Of a DNA stretch of 14,666 nucleotides, positions 1 through 6,777 are shown piece after piece. The stretch covers positions 1 through 14,666 of the forward strand of contig CAIYBQ010000168.1 in NCBI GenBank assembly GCA_903924445.1. The letters are read 5' to 3'. Made by a program: the position numbers and the translations under genes. The notes under the pieces are model-generated. The model did no database searches. It was not told where the DNA came from and saw only the letters and a list, made by a program, of their open reading frames with translations. Every line of letters starts with the position of its first letter. The stretch's first letter is position 1. This DNA comes from an uncultured Armatimonadota bacterium (lineage in GTDB: Bacteria; Armatimonadota; Armatimonadia; Armatimonadales; Armatimonadaceae).

Positions 1-2
1 AT

Positions 3-407
3 GCCTACGTATCAAACAGTGGGCAGCGTGCCACAAGTAGGCTTCGCTCTGGGGCTGATATTGGGCTTTTGGCCGCAGATGGTTTGCGAGTTACAAGCGT
101 TGTCGATGCATCCCTGAATTTGGTTTCAATAGATGTTTCGAGTGGTTCGAATCGCCTGCGGGTGCTAAAGCTTGTTACATCCGAGCGCTGGAAGAATGCC
201 ACCGTTCAGCTGAATGACAGCGCTGTTTTTACGATGCAGGTGGGTGATGAGCTACATATTCTCATCCCGCCTTTTGTTGGAAGTGCGCGTTTGCGGTTAC
301 AAGCGCAACATTTAGCGCTTAGCAGTTACGTTTTCACATGCCCGTTGTTCGGTATGATGAATAGGCAAAACGACATGTCCGTATTTGGTCCGGGATCAAG
401 CCGCTAA
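3..407 (+). CDS. C-terminal part of an unrecognised protein (5' truncated by window edge)
   Basis: The frame is open from the left edge to a TAA at 405-407, giving about 134 residues. No stop interrupts it, and it ends 30 bases before metK in the same direction. The visible part is rich in V, L, S and R and reads like beta strands (for example VVDASLNLVSIDVSS and GDELHILIPPFVGSARLRL), with no transmembrane segment or catalytic motif. The true start lies outside the window; the internal TTG at 69 is only the first start-like codon. I do not recognise the family. It could be the C-terminal beta domain of an extracellular or carbohydrate-related protein, but nothing seen here proves that. Confidence 0.55.
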   Translation, partial: AYVSNSGQRATSRLRSGADIGLLAADGLRVTSVVDASLNLVSIDVSSGSNRLRVLKLVTSERWKNATVQLNDSAVFTMQVGDELHILIPPFVGSARLRLQAQHLALSSYVFTCPLFGMMNRQNDMSVFGPGSSR

Positions 408-437
408 CCCAAGATATGTCTGTTATAGGAGATGAGC

Positions 438-1586
438 ATGGCAGAGTTTTCGTTGTTTACGTCTGAATCCGTAGGTGAGGGGCATCCAGATAAGGTTGCA
501 GATGCGGTAAGTGATGCCGTTCTTGACCATTGTCTATCAGCTGACCCAATGAGCCGGGTAGCCTGCGAAACATTGGTTACAACAAACCTCTGTGTTGTTG
601 CGGGTGAAGTTACAACGGGAGCCGAGTTGAACTCGGATGTGATTGATCGCATCGCACGTGCTGTGATTACCGATATTGGCTACGATGACAAGGCCCTAAT
701 GTTCTCCGCAGCCGATGTGGAAGTGCGTAACTATGTGCATGCACAGAGTGCTCATATTGCGATGGGTGTTGACACCGGCGGAGCCGGCGATCAGGGCATG
801 ATGTTTGGTTATGCCTGTGATGAGACGCCTGAGCTTATGCCTCTGCCAATCGCGATTGCGCACCGTCTGACCCGCCGCCAGGCTGAAGTTCGCCGTGCAC
901 ATCCAGGCCTTGGTTTCCGCCCAGATGCAAAGAGCCAAGTCACGATGGCCTACGATTCCGCTGGCCGACCACACCACATTGACACCCTTGTGTTCTCAAC
1001 ACAGCATGATGAGAACCTGTCCCTCGATGATGTCAAGGCCATTGTTGAAGAGCACCTCTTCGCACCTGTGCTTGCAGAAGTCGCAGATCTGGTTACCGGC
1101 GACATCGTTCGCCATATCAACCCAACTGGCCTCTTCGTAATCGGTGGCCCGCACGGAGATACTGGACTCACCGGACGCAAGATCATCGTCGATACCTACG
1201 GCGGCTATGCGCGCCATGGCGGCGGTGCATTCTCGGGTAAAGATCCGACAAAGGTTGACCGCTCCGCTGCTTACGCCGCGCGCTACCTGGCAAAGAATGT
1301 CGTAAAGGCAGGACTTGCAACACGGTGTGAAATTCAGCTGGCATATGCCATCGGTGTTGCGCAACCGGTTTCGGTGCGTGTCGACACCTGGGGCACGGCT
1401 GCAAAGGGATTGACCGACTTGGATATTGCTGCAAAGCTCAATGCAACGGTTGATTTGACCCCGGCTGGCATCATCCGAATGCTTGACCTCCGACGTCCTA
1501 TCTACCGTGATACGGCACGCAACGGCCACTTTGGTCATGCTGCGTTCCCATGGGAAAACACAGACCTCGCGGAGCAGCTCGCATAA
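438..1586 (+). CDS. metK: S-adenosylmethionine synthase (methionine adenosyltransferase)
   Basis: The enzyme makes S-adenosylmethionine from methionine and ATP in the cytoplasm, releasing phosphate and pyrophosphate. The product has 382 residues, the usual MetK length. Family signatures are clear: TSESVGEGHPDK at 8-19 with the active-site histidine at 16, GAGDQGMMFGYA near 115-126, TGLTGRK near 242-248, and the glycine-rich GGGAFSGKD loop at 261-269. All three repeats of the fold are present and no key residue is missing. I chose ATG 438 because AGGAG at 427-431 lies 6 bases before it; the in-frame ATG at 432 would sit directly on that site. The stop overlaps the start of the next gene by one base (TAATG), so metK heads a three-gene cluster. 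No SAM riboswitch fits in the 30-base upstream gap. Confidence 0.97.
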   Translation: MAEFSLFTSESVGEGHPDKVADAVSDAVLDHCLSADPMSRVACETLVTTNLCVVAGEVTTGAELNSDVIDRIARAVITDIGYDDKALMFSAADVEVRNYVHAQSAHIAMGVDTGGAGDQGMMFGYACDETPELMPLPIAIAHRLTRRQAEVRRAHPGLGFRPDAKSQVTMAYDSAGRPHHIDTLVFSTQHDENLSLDDVKAIVEEHLFAPVLAEVADLVTGDIVRHINPTGLFVIGGPHGDTGLTGRKIIVDTYGGYARHGGGAFSGKDPTKVDRSAAYAARYLAKNVVKAGLATRCEIQLAYAIGVAQPVSVRVDTWGTAAKGLTDLDIAAKLNATVDLTPAGIIRMLDLRRPIYRDTARNGHFGHAAFPWENTDLAEQLA

Positions 1587-1915
1587 TGAATACGCAGATA
1601 ATGCAGGCCATCGCCGGCTTGTATGGCTTGATTGTGATTGGAGGCGGCGCTTCAGCCGTCGCCAAGTCCAAAGTCTCGCTTTACGCAGGCGTCGGTACAG
1701 GACTCTTTGCCATTGCTGGAGCATTAGTGATGGCTAAGAATCCAAAGCTTGGATTGGCATTGATTCTGATTGGAGCAATCGCACCTCTTCCGAGGATGCT
1801 TCCAGGATTTATCAAGACACAGGCAATTTGGCCTGCAGGCGTTGTTTCCTTGAGTGCAATCGCGGTGATCATCAGCGCGGTTCTCATGTTCAATCAGCTA
1901 AAACCTCAGCCATGA
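1586..1915 (+). CDS. TMEM14-family small membrane protein
   Basis: A 109-residue, very hydrophobic protein with about four membrane segments (roughly 5-24, 31-50, 54-68 and 82-101). Small and glycine/alanine-rich residues pack the helices, as in GGGASAVAKSKVSLYAGVGTG. The size, the short inter-helix turns and the KSKVSLYAG stretch match the TMEM14 (Tmemb_14) family, known from mitochondria, chloroplasts and bacteria. The bacterial substrate is not established; eukaryotic members are linked to haem or fatty-acid transport. Its ATG overlaps the metK stop by one base and its own stop overlaps the mgsA start, which implies translational coupling. No signal peptide or soluble domain is visible. 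The family call is by pattern and moderately sure; a role in export or uptake is inference. Confidence 0.8.
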   Translation: MNTQIMQAIAGLYGLIVIGGGASAVAKSKVSLYAGVGTGLFAIAGALVMAKNPKLGLALILIGAIAPLPRMLPGFIKTQAIWPAGVVSLSAIAVIISAVLMFNQLKPQP

Positions 1916-2307
1916 TGCAGACTGGGCAACCTATTCGCATTGCGCTGGTCGCCCATAATGGTCGTAAAGACCAGATGCTGACGTTTGCGGGGCAGCACCT
2001 TGATGTGCTGTCCCGTTTTCAAATTGTAGCTACGAGCACGACCGGCGGCATCCTCGAAGAACAGCTTGGACTTACTGTCCATCGGTGTCTTTCTGGGCCT
2101 CTCGGTGGCGATTTGCAGATTGGTGCGATGGTAGCCGAAGGCTCCATTGCAGCGGTCATCTTTCTCCGTGATCCGTTAACGGCTCATCCTCATGAACCGG
2201 ACATTCTGGCGCTCATGAAAGTCTGCGATGTTCACAATGTCCCGCTTGCGACAAATCTTGCATCCGCGGAGCTGTTGTTGACGGCCCTTAGTGCCACGGC
2301 TCGCTGA
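1912..2307 (+). CDS. mgsA: methylglyoxal synthase
   Basis: The enzyme converts dihydroxyacetone phosphate to methylglyoxal and phosphate, a bypass of lower glycolysis used when phosphate is short or sugar phosphates build up. The 131-residue product covers the whole MGS fold. It shows IALVAHNGRK with His15, TSTTG at 42-45 (phosphate binding), SGPLGGDLQIG with the catalytic Asp67, FLRDPLTAHPHEPD with His94 and Asp97, and PLATNLASAE near the end. These correspond to E. coli His19, Asp71, His98 and Asp101. The start is either ATG 1912 (ATGA overlap with the previous stop) or ATG 1915; both keep the domain whole. It ends 20 residues shorter than E. coli MgsA, close to the Bacillus length. It is the last gene of the metK cluster; no glyoxalase gene lies nearby. 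Confidence 0.95.
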   Translation: MMQTGQPIRIALVAHNGRKDQMLTFAGQHLDVLSRFQIVATSTTGGILEEQLGLTVHRCLSGPLGGDLQIGAMVAEGSIAAVIFLRDPLTAHPHEPDILALMKVCDVHNVPLATNLASAELLLTALSATAR

Positions 2308-2311
2308 TGCG

Positions 2312-2348
2312 GATAGGGAGCAACCTCGTTGGTTGCTAACCGTCTATC
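2312..2348 (+). terminator. hairpin after mgsA, possible terminator
   Basis: A perfect 7-bp stem (AGCAACC 2319-2325 with GGTTGCT 2331-2337, loop TCGTT) sits inside an outer 5-bp stem (GATAG 2312-2316 with CTATC 2344-2348). It begins 5 bases after the mgsA stop and lies between convergent genes, where a terminator is expected. No T-run follows on either strand, so it may be Rho-dependent or only a transcript-end structure. Confidence 0.35.
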
Positions 2349-2387
2349 GGTCGCACTGATGGTTCTATCTCAGAACGATTTAGGACG

Positions 2388-2591
2388 TCAGTTTTTCTTG
2401 CTGATGGCAGAAATGTTTGCATTTGAAAGCGCATCTGTCTTCGGCTGCTTAGATCGGCCAACGGCAGCTGTGCTTACTGGCCAGATGAACATAAAGTAGT
2501 AGACGGCAACATTCAGGCAAAACAGTATTCCTGCCAGGCCCCATAGGTTTGGCTTTTTCTTACGTTTTGTATTTGCTGTCTGCTGCTGCAT
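2388..2591 (-). CDS. small single-pass membrane protein, unknown function
   Basis: A 67-residue protein read from ATG at 2591 down to the stop at 2388. The N-terminus is short and basic (NTKRKKKPN), followed by one long hydrophobic segment at about 15-38 (LWGLAGILFCLNVAVYYF and on), then a polar tail with several K, S and N. The basic stretch ahead of the helix predicts a cytoplasmic N-terminus. The layout of charges and a promoter-like pair directly upstream argue that it is a real gene. No Shine-Dalgarno site is visible (bases before the start read TTGCCACG). It is convergent with mgsA and divergent from the inositol oxygenase gene. I recognise no family. Confidence 0.6.
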   Translation of the reverse strand: MQQQTANTKRKKKPNLWGLAGILFCLNVAVYYFMFIWPVSTAAVGRSKQPKTDALSNANISAISKKN

Positions 2592-2600
2592 CGTGGCAAT

Positions 2601-2628
2601 AATGTATCACTGTTACCGATGTAGTCAA
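2601..2628 (-). promoter_or_regulatory. candidate promoter of the small membrane protein gene
   Basis: On the minus strand TTGACT (2628-2623) and TACATT (2606-2601) are separated by 16 bases. The -10 ends 9 bases before the ATG at 2591. Transcription would start only about 3 bases ahead of the start codon, which fits the missing Shine-Dalgarno site and suggests a nearly leaderless message. Pattern evidence only. Confidence 0.4.
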
Positions 2629-2666
2629 CTGTGCCGCAACGTCGGCTGTGATGAAGGAGAACTCAC

Positions 2667-3536
2667 GTGAGCGATAATCCACTGCAATCGTTGGATGAAT
2701 GGGAAGAGGACTTGAAGGCGCGCTATCCAGTCGCTGGCGAGAGCATGTTCACCGACAAGGATAAGCCAAAGGATGCATTCCGTAACTACACGGCAGATGT
2801 CCGTCCTGGTGTCAAAGAGTTCTACCGCGTAAACCATATCGGCCAAACGCTAGACTTTGTTAAGGCAAAGAAAGCGGAATACCTTGGGCTGAACCGTATG
2901 GAAATGGGCATCTGGGAAGCCATGGAATATCTCAACCAACTGGTTGATGATTCCGACCCGGACACCGACCTTTCTCAGATCCAGCACCTCTTGCAAACAT
3001 CTGAAAGAATTCGTGAAGAGGGGCATCCACGCTGGTTCATCCTCACGGGGCTTATCCATGATCTTGGCAAGATTCTATGCTTGTGGGGTGAGCCGCAATG
3101 GGCAGTCGTTGGGGATACCTTTGCGGTTGGCTGCAAACATAGTGAGCGCGTCGTGTTTAGCGAGTTTCTTGCACTAAATGCAGATCACGATGACCCTGTC
3201 TACTCGACAGAGCTAGGTGTTTACGAGCGTGGCTGTGGTTTCGAAAACGTGCATCTTTCATGGGGCCACGATGAGTACATCTACCACGTTGCCAAGGATT
3301 ATCTGCCACAGGAAAGCTTGGCGATGCTTCGCTACCACTCGTTTTATCCTTGGCATCGCGAAGGTGCTTACAGACAATTCGAGAATGACCACGACCGTGC
3401 AATGCTTCCTTGGGTGTTGAAGTTTAATGAGTTTGACCTCTATTCGAAGTCGGACACAAAACCCGATGTCGATGCGCTGCGGCCTTTCTACGAGGAGCTG
3501 ATTGCAGAGTTTTTTCCTGCGAAAATCCGCTGGTAA
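2667..3536 (+). CDS. myo-inositol oxygenase (MIOX)
   Basis: A di-iron oxygenase that cleaves myo-inositol with O2 to D-glucuronate. The 289-residue protein is colinear with animal MIOX. Iron ligands are all in place: His107, His131 and Asp132 (LIHDLGK), His201 (SWGHDEY), His224 (RYHSFYPWH) and Asp257 (NEFDLYSK). They correspond to mouse His98, His123, Asp124, His194, His220 and Asp253. The stretch WGEPQWAVVGDTFAVGC (140-156) and the C-terminal RPFYEELI...IRW are also family hallmarks. The start is GTG 2667, 6 bases after a strong AAGGAGA (2654-2660); the N-terminus matches the usual DEWEEDLKARYP lead-in. MIOX is common in eukaryotes and scattered in bacteria. No uronate or inositol genes flank it, so its substrate supply is unclear from this window. 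Confidence 0.95.
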   Translation: MSDNPLQSLDEWEEDLKARYPVAGESMFTDKDKPKDAFRNYTADVRPGVKEFYRVNHIGQTLDFVKAKKAEYLGLNRMEMGIWEAMEYLNQLVDDSDPDTDLSQIQHLLQTSERIREEGHPRWFILTGLIHDLGKILCLWGEPQWAVVGDTFAVGCKHSERVVFSEFLALNADHDDPVYSTELGVYERGCGFENVHLSWGHDEYIYHVAKDYLPQESLAMLRYHSFYPWHREGAYRQFENDHDRAMLPWVLKFNEFDLYSKSDTKPDVDALRPFYEELIAEFFPAKIRW

Positions 3537-3567
3537 CCTCATTGTAAAGTAGGGGAAGTCGACGTTG

Positions 3568-3657
3568 GTGTCCGATGTTGTCCGTCGGACACAAAGCCCC
3601 AATATCGATGTGCTGCGGGATTAGCAGGGGGAGCTAACGAAAGTGTTTTCCCCTGCT
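3568..3657 (+). terminator. two hairpins downstream of the inositol oxygenase gene
   Basis: Hairpin one pairs GTGTCCGA (3568-3575) with TCGGACAC (3585-3592) around a 9-base loop. Hairpin two pairs AGCAGGGGGA (3623-3632) with TTCCCCTGCT (3648-3657), one G-T wobble, around a 15-base loop. Both lie in the gap after the MIOX stop and overlap the decayed repeat. Neither is followed by a T-run, so the terminator reading is weak. Confidence 0.3.
3584..3656 (+). repeat. decayed tandem copy of the inositol oxygenase 3' end
   Basis: This non-coding stretch aligns with 3449-3520, the coding sequence for the last part of MIOX (SDTKPDVDALRPFYEELIAEFFPA). The first 12 bases (GTCGGACACAAA) are identical, then TCGATG and GCTGCGG recur, then GGAGCT and the TTTTnnCCTGC block. 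By hand I count about 52 matches in 72 aligned positions with one extra base in the downstream copy. The copy is out of frame and has stops, so it is a dead remnant. The offset is about 135 bases. It could be a partial tandem duplication or what remains of a second MIOX gene. Confidence 0.7.
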
Positions 3658-3735
3658 TAGTCACATTGATAGAACCTTGTTCTTCACCGGCACAATCTTT
3701 TGGTCAGACCACCGTGCATGGTAGACTTTTCGTGG

Positions 3736-3757
3736 GCGGTGCCTCCTTGGGCACCGC
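3736..3757 (+). other. strong hairpin in the leader of prfB
   Basis: GCGGTGCC (3736-3743) pairs perfectly with GGCACCGC (3750-3757) around the loop TCCTTG. It lies 25 bases before the prfB start codon and 11 bases before its AGGA site (3769-3772). No T-run follows. It could be a leader structure, a processing site or the end of an upstream transcript. No known riboswitch is recognised. Confidence 0.4.
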
Positions 3758-3782
3758 TACTCATAGTCAGGACATTCACTTT

Positions 3783-4926
3783 ATGCTCGCAGACCATTTT
3801 CGCGACATCGAAGCCCTAAGCAATCGTCTTGATGAACTCGGGAGGCATCTTTGACCTTCCGAAGCGTCGTCAAGAACTAGCAGCGCTCGAGCAACAATCA
3901 TCTGAGCCAACGCTCTGGGATGACCCTACTGCAGCGCAAAAACTCATGCAGCGCCTCTCAGGCGCTAAAGCTGATCTCGAACCATTCAATATCCTCCGTT
4001 CCAGCGTAGATGATGTACAAGTTCTCTATGAGCTTGCACAGGAGGATGACAACCCTGATAGCTACGAGACCGAAGTGGTCAAGGCCATTCAGGATATTGA
4101 AACCGGCCTCGATTCCCTCGAAGTGAAGACGCTGCTTGCAGGTACCTATGACTCAGTGGATGCCATCCTTGAAGTCAAGCCGGGTGCAGGTGGCACGGAA
4201 GCCTGTGACTGGGCTGCAATGCTCCTTCGGATGTACGTTCGTTGGGCAGAGGACAATGGCTTCAAGGCCGAGATTCACGAAGAACTCCCCGGTGAAGTCG
4301 CAGGCCTCTCGTTTGCAACGGTCTTTATCTCTGGGCGGAATGCATACGGCTTCCTGAAATCTGAACACGGCGTGCATCGGCTTGTGCGTATCAGCCCATT
4401 CAATGCCAATGGTAAGCGACAGACCAGCTTTGCGGCGGTCGAAGTGATGCCTCAGGTTGAGTCAGACACCGATGTCGAAATCCGTGCTGAAGACATCCGC
4501 CTTGATACCTACCGGGCAAGCGGTGCTGGTGGCCAGCACGTCAACAAAACGAGCTCAGCCGTACGTATCACACACATCCCAACCGGAATTGTTGTGCAGT
4601 GTCAGAATGAACGCTCCCAGCTGCAAAACAAAGAACTTGCGATGCATATGCTCCGAGGCAAGCTTGCTGAAGCGAAAGCACGTCAGGAAGAAGCAAAGCT
4701 CGCTGCCATTCGTGGAACACAGCTCAACATCGAATGGGGTTCACAGATTCGCTCATATGTATTCCAGCCCTATACATTGGTCAAAGATGTTAGAACAAAA
4801 GCCAGTGTTGGAGACGTCCAAAAGGTAATGGATGGCTACTTAGAGCCATTCATGACGGCCTATCTGCGCTATATTGCCGGTAAGGGCACCAGTGGGGATG
4901 ATTCCAATGATGACATGGATGCGTAA
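3783..4926 (+). CDS. prfB: peptide chain release factor 2, with +1 programmed frameshift
   Basis: RF2 reads UGA and UAA stop codons in the ribosome and triggers peptide release. Translation starts at ATG 3783 (AGGA at 3769-3772) and runs 23 codons to an in-frame TGA at 3852-3854. It then shifts +1 at CTT so that GAC 3853-3855 is read next; the joined product has 380 residues. The N-terminal zero frame (MLADHFRDIEALSNRLDELG) and the +1 frame (DLPKRRQELAALE) form the usual RF2 start. The stop-recognition tripeptide SPF falls at 204-206 and the catalytic GGQ at 249-251 (SGAGGQHVNKTSSAVRITH), within one residue of E. coli numbering. SPF rather than PxT marks it as RF2, not RF1. It leads a plus-strand cluster; its stop lies inside the start of the next gene. 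Expression is self-regulated by RF2 level through the frameshift. Confidence 0.96.
3840..3855 (+). promoter_or_regulatory. RF2 programmed +1 frameshift site
   Basis: GGGAGG (3840-3845) is an internal Shine-Dalgarno-like element, three bases ahead of CTT TGA C (3849-3855). This is the canonical arrangement: CUU slips onto UUU when the UGA is decoded slowly, and reading resumes at GAC. Spacing and slip codon match the E. coli site; the SD-like stretch differs slightly (GGGAGG for AGGGGG). Confidence 0.93.
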
Positions 4927-5455
4927 TCAAGCAAAACCGATGGAGCTTGCTTTAAAGGAAGCTCCTGTAGCGGCGACTCTGGCCGGCATCGTTTGGTATG
5001 AATCAAAGTCTGATCTTGCCTTTATTCCTGCAGCTACATTTGCCGCCACTGTGGGAGCAGCCACGCAAGCTGCGTCTCCGCTACAGGATGACCCCATCGT
5101 CATCATTGAGTTGACTGGGATTCAGATCCAAAATGCTCTGATCAGGTCCATTTCGTACATCCCTAAAACATTCGGTGGCTTACTCTCAACGGCGGGAATG
5201 AAAACACTCATTGCTTTGAGCGATGATGGTCGGGCGAAGGTCGTGTCAATCGAAGCTGCCGGGAAGCGCTTGGACCCTGCGAAGCGCTACCGGGTTGCGA
5301 TGCCCAAGCCACTAGCCGATGGCCAGCTCGGATATTTTCAAATCTGGGATAAGCAAACCACTCGTATCGCCACAAATTTGACCGTCATGGCGTGTAGTCG
5401 AAAACAAACAGGAGCCACTCCTGTCGTGGCATCCTACAAAATCAATGGGCAATAA
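4919..5455 (+). CDS. stand-alone 5'-nucleotidase C-terminal-like domain protein
   Basis: A 178-residue protein that resembles the C-terminal (substrate-binding) domain of bacterial 5'-nucleotidases/UshA, without the N-terminal metallophosphatase domain. The order of motifs fits: a helix then WYESKSDLAFIPAATF (usually ..GADIALxNxGxxR), then DDPIVIIELTGIQIQNAL (usually NxLVxVELTGxQLxxAL), then STAGMKTLIALSDDGR, KRLDPAKRYRVAMPKPLADG and LGYFQIW. The arginines that bind the nucleotide base or sugar in true nucleotidases are not obvious (AATFAAT replaces the usual GGxR stretch). It has no signal peptide, unlike exported nucleotidases. ATG 4919 overlaps the prfB stop by 8 bases; ATG 4940 is an alternative and neither has a good SD. 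The stop is 10 bases before the lipoprotein start. Enzyme activity is unlikely; a binding role is inference. Confidence 0.75.
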   Translation: MRNQAKPMELALKEAPVAATLAGIVWYESKSDLAFIPAATFAATVGAATQAASPLQDDPIVIIELTGIQIQNALIRSISYIPKTFGGLLSTAGMKTLIALSDDGRAKVVSIEAAGKRLDPAKRYRVAMPKPLADGQLGYFQIWDKQTTRIATNLTVMACSRKQTGATPVVASYKINGQ

Positions 5456-5465
5456 GGAATATAAG

Positions 5466-6383
5466 ATGCGAATAGAATGGATGATTGCAGCCGTTGTGAT
5501 CGCACTTGTAGGCTGTGGGGCAAAAACGGTTGCGGAAGCTCCAGCGCCTCCAGTTACAACGACCGGGCCATCGGATGCGGCGCGTGCTTATGCAGACCTG
5601 AAGAAGCAAGTTGCGTTTGGGCCGCGAACCCCAGGCTCTCCAGGCGCCGCGGCGTGCCGGGATTGGGCGATAGCTGAGTTCTCCAAGGCTCTTGGGACGC
5701 CCGCAAAGCGTCAGGACTTCTCGATGGTAGCTCGTGGGGCGCGGGTTCCGATGACGAACATCCTCGCACACTACAACCCCACGGCAAAGCGGCAAATCAT
5801 GCTGTGTGCGCACTGGGACTCCAGGCCATCGGCAGACATGGAAATTTCATCCGATAAGAAACGTAAGCCAATTCCAGGTGCCAATGATGGCGCAAGCGGT
5901 GTCGCAGCGCTCATTGAAGTTGCGCGTCAACTTAAAGCAAGTGGTGTGTCCGTTGGAGTGCAGTTTGTGCTGTTTGATGGCGAAGACTATGGGCCAGGGA
6001 TTCAGGACATGTTTCTTGGCGCCAAGTACTATGCCAAGAACCCCGTTCTAGGTAAACCGGAATACGCCATCCTCATCGATATGATTGGTGACAAAGACCT
6101 CCAAATCGGGCGTGAGTTCAACAGTGACCGTGCCGCGAAGGACATTAATGACCGTGTCTTTGGAGCCGCAGCAAAGCTGGGTATCAAAGAGTTTATAGAT
6201 GCTCCAGGCCACGAAATCATGGATGACCACCTTGAGCTGCAGCGTATTGGCTGGAAGGCAATCGACTTGATTGACTTCGACTATGCACCGTGGCACACCC
6301 TAGATGACACTCCGGAACAGTGTAGTGGCGAGTCCCTCAAGAAGGTCGCGGATGTCCTTTTGGCCGTTCTAAAGAATCCATAG
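5466..6383 (+). CDS. M28-family zinc peptidase / glutaminyl cyclase-like lipoprotein
   Basis: A 305-residue exported protein. The N-terminus is a lipoprotein signal: MRIEWMIAAVVIALVG then Cys17 (lipobox LVGC), followed by a proline-rich linker to about 35. The rest is an M28 fold with its metal-site motifs: AHWDSRP (His116, Asp118), PGANDGASGVAAL (Asp141), LFDGEDYG (Glu173, Asp174), LIDMIGD (Asp205) and APWHTLDDT (His277). The DGED form and the WHTLDDT end are typical of the bacterial branch close to glutaminyl-peptide cyclotransferases. So it may be an aminopeptidase or an N-terminal pyroglutamate-forming enzyme; sequence alone does not decide. ATG 5466 is chosen for AAGGAA at 5454-5459, six bases upstream, and because it gives the signal peptide directly. 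It abuts the next gene with no gap (TAG then ATG). Confidence 0.9.
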   Translation: MRIEWMIAAVVIALVGCGAKTVAEAPAPPVTTTGPSDAARAYADLKKQVAFGPRTPGSPGAAACRDWAIAEFSKALGTPAKRQDFSMVARGARVPMTNILAHYNPTAKRQIMLCAHWDSRPSADMEISSDKKRKPIPGANDGASGVAALIEVARQLKASGVSVGVQFVLFDGEDYGPGIQDMFLGAKYYAKNPVLGKPEYAILIDMIGDKDLQIGREFNSDRAAKDINDRVFGAAAKLGIKEFIDAPGHEIMDDHLELQRIGWKAIDLIDFDYAPWHTLDDTPEQCSGESLKKVADVLLAVLKNP

Positions 6384-6761
6384 ATGAGCAATTTACACGG
6401 TGATGATGACCTGAATGAGTTTACTGTCATCATGCATGAATGCGACGGTGCATGGTCCAAGCTGCCGAGAGACGAACAGTCGCGTCTGATGATGTTGTAT
6501 GGAGACTGGGTCGCTACCTTAAAGGACGGTGGCAGTTTCGTAACCGGAAGGCCCTGTGGCGGCCAGCACCGATTACTTTCCCGGAATGGTACAGGCGACG
6601 TTACGGACATCAGCGTAGAACCCGATGGCCTCTCCGAAGTCGTGACCGGATTTTTCGTCATCCGTGCCACGGACATGGACTCTGCTGTTGAAATCGCAAA
6701 AACATGTCCGGCACTACTTCATGGAGAAACGATTGTCGTCCGTGAAGCAAATCACGCGTAA
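6384..6761 (+). CDS. YCII-related (DGPF) family protein
   Basis: A 125-residue soluble protein with the dimeric ferredoxin-like pattern of the YCII family. The strand-helix part FTVIMHECDGAWSKLPRDEQ is followed by WVATLKDGGSFVTGRPCGG, then VEPDGLSEVVTGFFVIRATDMDSAVEIAKTCPAL, which matches the usual DGPFAExKExxGGFxxxEVxSxDEAxxWAxxCP region. The DGP triplet is DGL here. Bacterial YCII proteins often sit with ECF sigma factors, but none is present here. The start codon follows the M28 lipoprotein stop directly, so it is the last gene of the prfB cluster. Molecular function of this subfamily is unknown to me. Confidence 0.8.
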   Translation: MSNLHGDDDLNEFTVIMHECDGAWSKLPRDEQSRLMMLYGDWVATLKDGGSFVTGRPCGGQHRLLSRNGTGDVTDISVEPDGLSEVVTGFFVIRATDMDSAVEIAKTCPALLHGETIVVREANHA

Positions 6762-6777
6762 ACGGCTTGGCTGTATT

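Noticed and set aside
1..114. ATG at position 1 opening a 37-codon frame with a hydrophobic middle
   Set aside because: It overlaps the longer frame that is open from the edge to 407, has no visible upstream context and ends early.
408..437. SAM riboswitch upstream of metK
   Set aside because: The 30-base gap is too short and the preceding sequence is coding.
996..1724. 242-codon minus-strand frame across metK and the TMEM14 gene
   Set aside because: Antisense to two well-supported genes; rich in R, S and C with no motif.
3666..3782. Upstream extension of the prfB zero frame from a TTG at 3666
   Set aside because: The stretch covers a strong hairpin and has no homology-like pattern; ATG 3783 with AGGA gives the usual short RF2 zero-frame leader.
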